Positions 7,594 to 15,668 of a stretch of 64,000 nt of DNA are shown here, piece after piece. A program made the position numbers and the translations under genes. The stretch spans positions 232,985-296,984 of the forward strand of contig JAQSCO010000057.1 in assembly GCA_029945445.1 (NCBI GenBank), given 5' to 3'. The stretch is from Lacunisphaera sp. Lineage in GTDB: Bacteria > Verrucomicrobiota > Verrucomicrobiia > Opitutales > Opitutaceae. The notes under the pieces were generated by a model. It was not told where the DNA came from. It made no database searches and saw nothing but the letters and a program-made list of their open reading frames with translations. Position 1 is the stretch's first letter, and the number at the start of each line of letters is the position of its first letter.

Positions 7594-8829
7594 CTAGCCC
7601 TGAAACGTCGTCAGCAGGTCGGCGTAGATCTTGGCGGAGTCGGTGAGGTCCTTGATCTTGGCGCGTTCATTTACCGCATGGAAGTCGCGGCCGCTCGGGC
7701 CGTAGCCGATGGTGGGAATCTTCAGCACCGACGCGAAGTAGTGCATGTCGTTGAATCCGCTCGACACCGTGAACCGCGCCGGCCGGCGGCGGGTGCGCGC
7801 GACGCATTGCCGCATCGCCCCGAACAGCGGGTGCCGCGGCGGGGTGTAGCACGAGTGGTTCTCGGAGATCTTCTCGATCGTGATGCGACACTGCGGGATC
7901 CTGGCCGCGGCCTTCTGGAGAAAAGCGCGGAGCTCGCGCTCGGCGGTGCGGACGTCCTCGATCGGCAGCACGCGGCGGTCGATGGAGAAACTGGCGGCCG
8001 CGGGCACGGTGTTGACCTTGCCGCCCTCGCCGGAGGCAAACACACCGCCAAGGTTCAGCGTCGGCGTCATGCGCCGGCCGTCGGGCGAGCGGAAGACCCG
8101 GCGGGCGAGCAGCTGCTTGTAGCCATCGAGGGCGAGGACCAGCGCGGACATTTTCTCCAGCGCGTTGACGCCGGCCTCGGGCGTGGAGCCGTGCGCGGCC
8201 CGGCCGTGCACGCGGACGTTGAGCCAGACGACGCCGTTGTGGCCGCAGCACACGAGGTCACCCTCGCCGCCCTCGCCCACCAAGGCGTAGTCGGCGCGGA
8301 GCTTGCCGTGGTCGACGATCCAGCCGGCGCCGAGCGCGCTGTCGGTTTCCTCGTCGGCGGTAAAGGAGACCTCGACGTTGAAGTTGGGCTTGGTGCCCGT
8401 GGCGCGGAGCGCCTTGAGGGCGAAAATGATGCTGGCGATGGCGCCCTTCATGTCGGCGGTGCCGCGACCGTAGACCCAGCCCTTTTCCACGACGGGATTA
8501 AACGCACGGCCGTGCTTCCACGTGCCCGAGACCGGCACGACGTCGTAGTGGGCGTTGAAATGGAGGGTCTTTTTCGCGCCGGTGTCCCAGAAGCCGATGA
8601 CGTTGTAGCGCGGGTAGTCGAGCAACTCGGGTTGCGTCTTTTTCTGCAGGCTGCGCGGGACGGGCACGCGGCGCACCTCGAGGCCGGCCACGCGCAGGGT
8701 CGCGGCCAGCAGCGCGGTCATTTTCCCGTAGTTTTCGCCCGGCGGATTAACGGTCCGGAGCCGGATGATCTTTTGCAGGAACGCGACCAGGTCGGCGGCG
8801 TGGCGGTCAAGGTAGCGGGCGGGCGACAT
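7594..8829 (-). CDS. M20-family metallopeptidase (ArgE/DapE/CPG2-like)
   Basis: A 411-residue cytoplasmic zinc hydrolase. The metal-site motifs appear in order: HFNAHYDVVPV (H and D), GRGTADMKGA (bridging Asp), SFTADEETDS (catalytic Glu pair), and a late histidine in GRDFHAVNER. A lid/dimerisation domain lies between about residues 200 and 310. These enzymes remove N-acyl groups from amino acids or cut small peptides. The substrate cannot be read from the sequence; succinyl-diaminopimelate desuccinylase or acetylornithine deacetylase are possible. It is followed 10 bases upstream on the same strand by the TSUP permease gene, so the two may be co-transcribed. Confidence 0.85.
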   Translation of the reverse strand: MSPARYLDRHAADLVAFLQKIIRLRTVNPPGENYGKMTALLAATLRVAGLEVRRVPVPRSLQKKTQPELLDYPRYNVIGFWDTGAKKTLHFNAHYDVVPVSGTWKHGRAFNPVVEKGWVYGRGTADMKGAIASIIFALKALRATGTKPNFNVEVSFTADEETDSALGAGWIVDHGKLRADYALVGEGGEGDLVCCGHNGVVWLNVRVHGRAAHGSTPEAGVNALEKMSALVLALDGYKQLLARRVFRSPDGRRMTPTLNLGGVFASGEGGKVNTVPAAASFSIDRRVLPIEDVRTAERELRAFLQKAAARIPQCRITIEKISENHSCYTPPRHPLFGAMRQCVARTRRRPARFTVSSGFNDMHYFASVLKIPTIGYGPSGRDFHAVNERAKIKDLTDSAKIYADLLTTFQG

Positions 8830-8839
8830 CAGGGTGGGA

Positions 8840-9622
8840 TTATGAAGTGCGGGTCAGGCTGGCGTAAATGAGTTTCGCCGCCACCAGGGAGGCCATGACC
8901 AGAAAGATGGGCCGCACGAAGCGGGCGCCGCGGGTCATGGCCAGGTGGGCGCCGAGGCGGCCGCCGAGGAGCTGGCCCGCCCCCATGGCCAGGCCGGGCA
9001 GCCAGACCACAGTGCCGGCCACCGCGAAGAAGGCCAGGGCCGCGAGATTGCTGGCGAAGTTCATGACCTTGGTGTGGCCGGCGGCCCGGACAAAGTCGTG
9101 GCCCAGGGTCGTGACGAAGGCGATGGTCCAGAACGAGCCGACGCCCGGCCCGAAGAAGCCGTCGTAGAAACCCAGCACCAGGCCGAACAGCACGTAGAAG
9201 GGAACAGCTTCCAGCCGGTGGTGGCGGCTGGTTTCCCCCAGCTTCGGCCGGAAGATCATATAGACCACGATGGCGCCCAGCAGCCACGGAATGAGCGCGC
9301 CGAGAAACTGCGGATCCAGCCACCGCACGGTGAACGCGCCACCGACCGCCCCGGCGGCGGTCAGCGCAAAGCCGAGGCGGCAGTCGCGGAGGTTCACCGC
9401 GCCGCGCCGCGCAAAACTCCACGCCGCCGAGCCCGAGCCGAAGGTGCCCTGCAGCTTGGAGGTCGCGAGGGCTTGCGGGGCCGGCAGCCCGCAGGCCAGC
9501 AGCGCCGGCAGGGTGATGAGGCCGCCGCCGCCTGCGAGGGCGTCGACTGTGCCGGCGACCAGGCCGGTCGCGGCCAGTACCGGATAGGCCCAGAGGGGAA
9601 GAGCGGAGGCGGGTGGCAGCAC
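8840..9622 (-). CDS. TSUP (TauE/SafE) family membrane transporter
   Basis: A 260-residue permease with about eight hydrophobic segments. The duplicated family motif is visible: VAGTVDALAGGGGLITLPAL in the first half and LGFYDGFFGPGVGSFW in the second. TSUP proteins export or import sulfite, sulfoacetate or other organosulfur anions. No sulfur-metabolism genes are adjacent, so the substrate is unknown. The start is about 65 bases from the divergent pdxH start. Confidence 0.88.
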   Translation of the reverse strand: MLPPASALPLWAYPVLAATGLVAGTVDALAGGGGLITLPALLACGLPAPQALATSKLQGTFGSGSAAWSFARRGAVNLRDCRLGFALTAAGAVGGAFTVRWLDPQFLGALIPWLLGAIVVYMIFRPKLGETSRHHRLEAVPFYVLFGLVLGFYDGFFGPGVGSFWTIAFVTTLGHDFVRAAGHTKVMNFASNLAALAFFAVAGTVVWLPGLAMGAGQLLGGRLGAHLAMTRGARFVRPIFLVMASLVAAKLIYASLTRTS

Positions 9623-9687
9623 GGGACGCCAGCGTGCAGTTCGCGGATGATTTTGACAGCGCGGAGTGCAGGCTCACCATTACAGCC

Positions 9688-10326
9688 ATGGCATTGTCGG
9701 ACATGCGCAAGGATTACGGGCTGGCGGGGTTGCTTGAAAAAGACCTTGCGAAGAACCCTTTCCAGCAGTTCGAAAAATGGTTCCAAGAAGCCGCGGCCGC
9801 GAAGGTCACCGAGCCCAACGCCATGACGCTGGCCACGACCGGCCGCGATGGCCGGCCCGCCGCGCGCACCGTGCTGCTCAAGGGCTGCGACGGCCGCGGC
9901 TTTGTCTTCTACACCAACTACGAGAGCCGCAAGGGCCGCGAGCTCGACGCCAACCCGCGGGCCACGCTGCTTTTCCCGTGGGTGGCGATGGAGCGGCAGG
10001 TGACCGTCGAGGGTCCGGTGACGCGCGTCACGCGCGAGGAGTCCGAGGCCTATTTCCACAGCCGGCCGCGCGCGAGCCAGCTGGCCGCGTGGGCCTCGCC
10101 GCAGAGCACGGCCATCGCCGGCCGCGCGGTCATCGAGGAGAGCTACCGGGTCGTGGAAAAAAAATACGAGGGCCGTGATGTGCCGCTGCCGCCCAACTGG
10201 GGCGGGTTCCGGCTCGCGCCCGAGACCGTGGAATTCTGGCAGGGCCGCCGCAGCCGGCTGCACGACCGCCTGCGCTACCGCCGGGAGACGAACGGCGACT
10301 GGGTGTTCGAGCGGCTCGCCCCCTGA
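9688..10326 (+). CDS. pdxH: Pyridoxamine 5'-phosphate oxidase
   Basis: A 212-residue FMN enzyme that oxidises pyridoxamine- or pyridoxine-5'-phosphate to PLP, the last step of vitamin B6 synthesis and salvage. Family blocks are present: NAMTLATTGRDGRPAARTVL, FYTNYESRKGRELDANPRA, ERQVTVEG, SRPRASQLAAWAS (FMN/PLP site) and the C-terminal RRSRLHDRLRYRR. The ATG at 9688 is chosen because translation from there begins with MALSDMRKDYGLAGL, which aligns with PdxH N-termini. An earlier in-frame ATG at 9613 would add 25 residues unlike the family and would overlap the divergent permease start. Confidence 0.95.
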   Translation: MALSDMRKDYGLAGLLEKDLAKNPFQQFEKWFQEAAAAKVTEPNAMTLATTGRDGRPAARTVLLKGCDGRGFVFYTNYESRKGRELDANPRATLLFPWVAMERQVTVEGPVTRVTREESEAYFHSRPRASQLAAWASPQSTAIAGRAVIEESYRVVEKKYEGRDVPLPPNWGGFRLAPETVEFWQGRRSRLHDRLRYRRETNGDWVFERLAP

Positions 10327-10328
10327 CC

Positions 10329-11891
10329 ATGGCAACCAAGAAACCAAAGCGCGTCCGCCCGAAATCCGGCGGACCCAAGGTGCCGCCGGTCATCCGGATG
10401 CTCGCCGGCACCCTCGAGGGGTTCGGCGAGGCCGCGGTGGTCACGGATGAACGGTGGCAGGGGGGCGGGGTCCAGATCATCACCGTCAACTCAAAATTCA
10501 CCCAGCTGACCGGTTACGCGAAGGCGGAACTGATCGGCCAAAACACCCGGTTGCTCCACGGTTCCCGCACCAACCTGCTGGCCCCAAGTGACCCCGTGCG
10601 CCGCCGCCACACGGCCGGGGAAGATTGGCTTTACCGGAAGGACGGAAGCGAATTTTACGGGGCCTGGAGCTTTTCCCCGGTCTACTACAAGGGCAAACCC
10701 AACGGCACGCTGCTGGGTTTCTACCGGGATGTCAGCGAGGGCCGGCGGCTGCGCGAGGCGCTGAAGCAGTCGCAGAAACTCGGCACGGTCGGCCTGCTGG
10801 CGAGCGGGGTCGCGCATGATTTCAACAACCTGCTCTCGGTCATCAACGGCTACTGCGAGATCATGGCGGCCAAAATCGCGGACGTGCCCGCGGCCCAGAA
10901 GGACCTGCAGGAGATCCACCGCGCCGGGCTCAAGGCCGCGGCGATCGCGCGGCAGATCCTCGAGTTCAGCCGCCGGCAGGAGACCGAGATCAAGGTCATC
11001 AACTTCAACACGCTCATCCGCGAGATCGCCGAGATCCTCCGCCGCGTCGCTGGCGACAACATCAACCTCGAGCTCCGCCTCGCCTCCGACCTCGGCAACG
11101 CCCGCATGGACCCGACACAGTTCCAGCAGGTGCTCCTCAACCTCTGCTTCAATGCCCGCGACGCCATGCCGCAGGGCGGCAAGCTCACGATCCGCACCTA
11201 CAACCACCAGGTGGCCGCCGCCGCCGACCGCCGCGCCCCGGGGATGGTCGACGGGCTCCATGCCGTCCTGCGCGTCAGCGACACCGGCCTGGGCATGGAA
11301 CCCGCCGTGCGGGACAGCATCTTCGAACCGTTCTTCACCACGAAGCCGCACGGCACCGGTCTCGGGCTCGCCACAGTGCTCGGCATCATCCGGCAGCACG
11401 ACGGCCAGATCACCGTGCAAAGCGCGCCCGGTCAGGGCACGACGTTCGAGATTTTCCTGCCGGAGACGCCCGAACCGGAGCAGACGTCGGTGACCAAGCT
11501 CGGCACGTTGCCCGCCGTGCGCGGCACCGAGGAACTGCTCATTGTCGAGGAGGACGTGGTCCTGCGCAAGATGATCGCCGGCATCCTGGCCACCGACGGT
11601 TACTCGGTGACCGCCGCCGCCACGCCGGCAGAAGCATCCGCCCTGGTCAAGGAAACCGGCTTGCGGCCGCAGTTGGTGCTCGCCCAGAGCTGCACGAAGG
11701 ACGGCGCGGCACTGGTGCGGCAGCTGCATGCGGGTCGTCCCGGGATCCGCCTGATCTGCACCTCGCCGGCCCTGTTGGCCGTGAATCTGCACGAGGTCCC
11801 GCGCTCGGCCACCATCCACCTGCCCAAGCCTTTTGCCCTGAGCACGCTGTTGCGCGGCGTGCGGACCCTGCTCGACGCGCGGGCGCGCTGA
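10329..11891 (+). CDS. Hybrid sensor histidine kinase with PAS domain and degenerate receiver
   Basis: 520 residues, soluble, with no transmembrane helix. Residues 20-140 are a PAS domain (ITVNSKFTQLTGY, ending FYRDVSE), residues 150-220 a HisKA-type dimerisation helix pair with phospho-accepting H163 in ASGVAHDFNNLLSV, and residues 260-380 the HATPase domain (N box LLNLCFNARDA, G boxes DTGLGM and GTGLGLATV). A receiver-like domain fills about residues 401-515. Its acidic pocket is partly kept (VEEDVV) and the late Lys is kept (LPKPF), but the phospho-acceptor Asp position reads LVLAQS, with no Asp. The receiver is therefore probably not phosphorylated on the usual residue. The gene starts 2 bases after pdxH stops. 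No partner regulator is adjacent. Confidence 0.88.
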   Translation: MATKKPKRVRPKSGGPKVPPVIRMLAGTLEGFGEAAVVTDERWQGGGVQIITVNSKFTQLTGYAKAELIGQNTRLLHGSRTNLLAPSDPVRRRHTAGEDWLYRKDGSEFYGAWSFSPVYYKGKPNGTLLGFYRDVSEGRRLREALKQSQKLGTVGLLASGVAHDFNNLLSVINGYCEIMAAKIADVPAAQKDLQEIHRAGLKAAAIARQILEFSRRQETEIKVINFNTLIREIAEILRRVAGDNINLELRLASDLGNARMDPTQFQQVLLNLCFNARDAMPQGGKLTIRTYNHQVAAAADRRAPGMVDGLHAVLRVSDTGLGMEPAVRDSIFEPFFTTKPHGTGLGLATVLGIIRQHDGQITVQSAPGQGTTFEIFLPETPEPEQTSVTKLGTLPAVRGTEELLIVEEDVVLRKMIAGILATDGYSVTAAATPAEASALVKETGLRPQLVLAQSCTKDGAALVRQLHAGRPGIRLICTSPALLAVNLHEVPRSATIHLPKPFALSTLLRGVRTLLDARAR

Positions 11892-11925
11892 CGGCTCAAG
11901 GCGCCGCACCGATCTTTCCCCGGCC

Positions 11926-12624
11926 ATGAAGCTACATCTCCTGCCCACGCGCACCGCCGGCGCCGCCGAGAACATGGCGCTGGATTTCCTGCTGCTGCAA
12001 CGCCACCCGGCGGCGGTGCCGCGCTTCCGGCATTACGAGTGGCGCGGACCGGCGTTCACCTTCGGTTTCAGCCAGAAGATCGAATTTGTCCGCGCCAACC
12101 TGCCGGCGGGCGAAACCTTCGACCTCAGCCGCCGGCCCACCGGCGGTGGCCTCGTCGACCACCGCAATGACTGGACCTACGCGCTCGTGCTGCCGCGCGG
12201 CCTGCCGCTCTACGACGAGCGCGCGCCGCAATCCTACCGCATCGTGCACGAGTGCCTGGCCGGCGCCCTGGCCGCGCTCGGCCGGCCCGCGACAGTGAAG
12301 ATGGCATGCGACCCGTGCGAGACCGGCCCGGGCATCTGTTTCCAGCGCGGCGAGCTCTACGACGTGATCAATCCGCAAACCGGGGCGAAGATCGCCGGCG
12401 CCGCCCAGAAACGGAACAAGCACGGGCTGCTCTTCCAGGGCTCGATCGAGAAATCCGCCGTCGGCCCCGTGGACTGGGATGATTTCGCCGGCAAGTTTTC
12501 CGCCGCGCTGGCCCGGGTGCTCGGCGCGGTCGCGGCGGAGACCCCCTGGCCGGACCTGGATGAGGACGAGGTGTCCGGGCTGGTCGAGCAGTATTCGTCG
12601 CCGGAATGGTTGGAATATCGCTGA
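11926..12624 (+). CDS. Lipoate-protein ligase A / octanoyltransferase-like protein
   Basis: A 232-residue member of the biotin/lipoate protein ligase fold (cofactor transferase). Visible features are WRGPAFTFGFSQ, the acyl-binding RRPTGGGLVDH stretch, and the conserved lysine segment KIAGAAQKRNKHGLLFQGS. These enzymes attach lipoyl or octanoyl groups to E2 and H-protein domains. A CDPCETGPGICFQ insertion with two Cys is unusual and could bind metal or be structural. Whether it is a true ligase or a LipM/LipL-like transferase cannot be decided from sequence. It follows the kinase gene by 34 bases. Confidence 0.8.
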   Translation: MKLHLLPTRTAGAAENMALDFLLLQRHPAAVPRFRHYEWRGPAFTFGFSQKIEFVRANLPAGETFDLSRRPTGGGLVDHRNDWTYALVLPRGLPLYDERAPQSYRIVHECLAGALAALGRPATVKMACDPCETGPGICFQRGELYDVINPQTGAKIAGAAQKRNKHGLLFQGSIEKSAVGPVDWDDFAGKFSAALARVLGAVAAETPWPDLDEDEVSGLVEQYSSPEWLEYR

Positions 12625-12666
12625 GTCTTTGACTCCGGGCGGGCGCCGGCCCAGGCTCCGCGCCCT

Positions 12667-14740
12667 ATGAAATCCCCTCGCGTCGTTGCGTTTCTCCTCA
12701 CGCTGGCGCTGTCCGTGACAGTGTTCGGTGCGGACAAGCGGCCCCTCACGCCGCAGGACCTCTGGGCGATCAAGCGCCTGGGCGGCCCTGCGCTCTCCCC
12801 CGACGGCAAGACCGTCGTGTTCACCGTCCAGGACTGGTCCATCGAAAAGAACAAGAGCACATCCAGCCTCTGGCTCGTGGACACGGCCGGCGGCGCCCCG
12901 CACCGACAGCTCCGCGACGTGGAGCCCCGACGGCGCCCGCCTCGCCTTCCTGTCGAAACGCGGCGACGACGAAACCGTCTCGCTCTACGTGATGAACGTG
13001 GGCGGCGGCGAACCGGAGAAGATCCTCGAGCTGCCCTACGCCGTCAGTAACCCCCGCTGGCTCCCGGACGGCACGGTGATCATCGTCGCGACCACGGTCA
13101 TTCCCGAGCTGGCCGGCTCGCTCGGCAAGGCCGACCTTGCCGCGATGAAGAAGGAGATCAAGCGCCGCAAGGACTCCAAGATAACCGCCCGGGTCACCGA
13201 GAACCGCCAATACCGCTATTTCGACCACTACCTGACCGACAACCTCGCCAGCCGCCTGCTCCGCGTCGAGGTGGGCACGCACGCGGTCAGGGATCTCACG
13301 CCGAAGTCCACCCAGCTCTTCAGCAGCAGCGGGGAAGTCGACTACGATATCTCGCCCGACGGGACCGGCATCGCGCTGGTCATGAATTCCACGCCACCGC
13401 CCTACCGCGAGGAGAACAACGCCGACATCTACCTCGTGCCCACCGACGGTTCCGGCGCGCGGCGGAACCTCACGGCCGAGAACAAGGGCACCGACTCGGC
13501 GCCGGTCTTCGCGCCCGACGGCAAGTCGCTGGTCTATGCGCACACCCGCACGACGATCCACAACGGCGAGTCCGACAAGCTCTGGCGCCATGATTTCGCC
13601 ACCGGGAAGAACACGCCGGTCACCGAGACGCTCGACTGCGCCCTGAGCGGCGCGAAGTTCGCGCCCGACGGCCGCACCCTCTGGGTCACCGCCGAGCAGC
13701 GCGGCCACGTGCCGGTTTTCCGGCTGAACGCGGACGGCTCCGGCTTCGCGGCCGTTTTCTCCGAGGGCACGTCCTCCGCGCTGGACGTCGGCCGCGCCGG
13801 CGTCGTGTTCCTCAACGACACCACCAGCCGGCCGAACGAGCTCTTCTACCTCGATGCCGCCACCGGCGCCGTGCGCCAGCTCACCCACGTCAACGATGCG
13901 TTCATGGCGCAGATCGACCTCGGGCGCGTCGAGGAATACACCTTCCCGGGCGCGAACAACGAGACGATCCACGGCTGGCTCGTCTACCCGCCGGGCTACG
14001 ACGCGAACAAACGCTACCCGCTCGTCGAGCTGATGCACGGCGGCCCGCACACGATGAACCGCGACAGCTGGAGCTACCGCTGGAATACGCAGTGCTTCGC
14101 CGCGCCGGGCTACATGGTCACCTGGGTCAACCGCCACGGGTCGACCGGGTTCGGGGAAAAGTTCGCCATGAGCATCATCAACCAGTGGGGCGACATGCCG
14201 TTCGAGGATATCATGAAGTCGGCGGACTACCTGCTGAAGCGTTTCCCGAACCTGGATCCGGAGCGCACGGCCGCGGCCGGCGCCAGCTACGGCGGCTACA
14301 TGGCCGCGTGGGTGCTCGGGCACACCGACCGCTTCAAGGCCATCATCGATCACGCCGGCGTCAACGACTCCTACGCCCAATACGCCACGGATGTCCCGCA
14401 CGGCTTTCCGCAGGTGATGGGTGGCACACCCTGGGGCGACGTCGCCGGCCTCCAGAAGGAGAACCCGATGTTCTACGCGAGGAACTTCAAGACGCCGACG
14501 CTCATCCTGCACGGCGAGATCGACTATCGCGTGCCCTACGGCAACGGCCTCGTGCTCTACGGCGTGCTGCAGGCGATGGGCGTGCCGTCGCGCCTCGTGG
14601 TGTTCCCCGACGAGAACCACTGGGTCCTGCACCCGCAGAACGCCATCTATTGGCACTGGGAGATGCAGAACTGGCTCAGCCGTTACATCGGCGGCAAGCC
14701 GGTGCTGGAGAAGCCGGTCTTCGACGCGGAAGCAAAGTAG
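12667..14740 (+). CDS. S9-family (prolyl oligopeptidase/DPP-IV-like) peptidase with an apparent frameshift
   Basis: The signal peptide and first propeller strands (from ATG 12667: MKSPRVVAFLLT, then LSPDGKTVVFTVQDW, up to SSLWLVDTAGGAP) are in one frame. From about 12905 on, the family alignment continues in the next frame (TDSSATWSPDGARLAFLSKR) through to the TAG at 14738. The two frames overlap between 12728 and 13050, and the switch lies near 12895-12925. A strand linking GGAP to TDSS is short, so a small deletion of a non-triplet length is likely. The catalytic alpha/beta-hydrolase domain is intact: nucleophile in GASYGGYMAAW, Asp in HGEIDYRVP, His in DENHWV. It is either a recent frameshift, a sequencing error, or a protein restarting in frame 2 without its signal peptide. 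Confidence 0.75.
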
Positions 14741-14767
14741 GGGTGCAGCCTTGCGGCGCCCTCGGTG

Positions 14768-14827
14768 GGCGTCGGTTTCCATACCGACGCCTTTTGATCG
14801 CCGAGAGGGACATCGGCGACCGCCCAC
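14768..14827. repeat. Hairpin repeat family A, copy 2
   Basis: A 9-bp stem (arms GGCGTCGGT and ACCGACGCC, loop TTCCAT) is followed by TTTT, then a 7-bp stem (TCGCCGA, TCGGCGA) around GAGGGACA. It matches copies near 3216-3260 and 27054-27107. Confidence 0.75.
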
Positions 14828-14835
14828 AAAAAACA

Positions 14836-14866
14836 GGCACCGGTGTTTCCACCGGTGCCCTTTTTT
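14836..14866 (+). terminator. Rho-independent terminator after the S9 peptidase gene
   Basis: A 10-bp stem GGCACCGGTG / CACCGGTGCC with loop TTTC is followed by C and six T. It is also preceded by an A-rich run, so it may work in both directions. Confidence 0.85.
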
Positions 14867-15061
14867 ATGGCCAGCGATCGCCGGAGCGGTCGGGGGTCAC
14901 AGCGCTGGATGGCGTTGTTTATGCGCTGCGCCGCGGTGCGGCTGGCAGCGTAAGGAGATCATCCAGAGGTCAATCATCAGGGTAATATCGCACATCTCCG
15001 CGAAAAATCCACGGGAGGTTATTCACCAGCCTTTGCCAAGGCTACGGCTGGCAAGCCGGCC
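14867..15061. other. Non-coding remainder of a 368-base intergenic region
   Basis: No gene is supported here. It contains a short hairpin (GCCAGCC paired with GGCTGGC, about 15026-15053) close to the 29-bp repeat. Nothing else was recognised. Confidence 0.5.
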
Positions 15062-15123
15062 GGGTGGAGCGGCCTGACCTCAGGGCGCTTGCAGGAAACG
15101 CGCTGGGGTCAGCGCGTTCCACC
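15062..15123. repeat. 29-bp repeat copy 2 with adjacent 9-bp stem hairpin
   Basis: Bases 15062-15090 are the reverse complement of 16-44 with one mismatch. The adjoining part forms a perfect 9-bp stem, AACGCGCTG / CAGCGCGTT (15097-15105 with 15110-15118). The unit ends at both sides with GGTGGA or its complement, so the whole element looks like a palindromic REP-type repeat. Confidence 0.7.
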
Positions 15124-15657
15124 CACCTTCGGTGCCGTCAGGCTGTAGACGTGATGATCCACGTGGTGATCGTAGAGCCACTCGGCTTTCTTGAGCGTGC
15201 TCACCTGCTTGAAGCCGAGCTTGGCCGGCAGCCGCTGCGCGCGGAGGTTGCCTGTCGCGACGGCGATGACGACCTGCTTGACCTGCAGTTGGGCGAAAGA
15301 GTCGTCGATCACGGCGCGGAAACACTGGGTCATGATGCCCCGGCCCTCGCGGTCCGGCGCCAACCAGTAAAAAGGGAAGGCGATCCGGTGAGCCCAGTCG
15401 ATCCGGTTCTGCCCGATCACGCCGACCAGCCGGTTGTCGGACCAGATACCGCAAGTGTAGGCACGCGTCGCCGTGAAATCGCGCAAGGTGTCCGCGATGT
15501 ATTTTTCGGTGTCGGCCAGTTTGACCGTGGCGTCGACCCACGGGAGCCACTCGCGCAGTTTAGCCCGGTGGGCGTCGATGACCGCGAACAGCGCGGTGGC
15601 ATCCGCGGGCTGCAGCTGCCGCAACTCCAGGCCGGGCTTGATGCGATGGCGGAGCAT
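15109..15657 (-). CDS. GNAT N-acetyltransferase, RimJ/RimL type
   Basis: A 182-residue acetyltransferase. LELRQLQPADATALF opens the domain, and the acetyl-CoA pyrophosphate loop is in PDREGRGIMTQCFRAV (RxGxG-like). NLRAQRLPAKLGFKQV is the canonical N-x-x-S/A-x-x-x-x-x-x-LGF segment of RimJ/RimL enzymes, which acetylate N-termini of ribosomal proteins, other proteins or small molecules. The start at 15657 gives the usual family length; the reading frame continues upstream into the next gene without homology. The end runs into the edge of the hairpin repeat at 15062-15123, so its last codons (about PKVGGTR) derive from repeat DNA. Confidence 0.85.
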   Translation of the reverse strand: MLRHRIKPGLELRQLQPADATALFAVIDAHRAKLREWLPWVDATVKLADTEKYIADTLRDFTATRAYTCGIWSDNRLVGVIGQNRIDWAHRIAFPFYWLAPDREGRGIMTQCFRAVIDDSFAQLQVKQVVIAVATGNLRAQRLPAKLGFKQVSTLKKAEWLYDHHVDHHVYSLTAPKVGGTR

Positions 15658-15668
15658 GGGATCAGGCG

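Noticed and set aside
12821-14827. Long antisense open frame (668 codons) opposite the S9 peptidase
   Set aside because: It is a shadow of the GC-rich gene with no recognisable motifs, while the plus strand has intact catalytic motifs.
15018-15026. Possible DnaA box TTATTCACC
   Set aside because: A single 8-of-9 match in 64 kb is expected by chance.
15153-15170. Extra parS-like CACGTG at GATCCACGTGGTGATC
   Set aside because: The palindrome breaks two bases out from the centre and it lies in a GNAT coding region.
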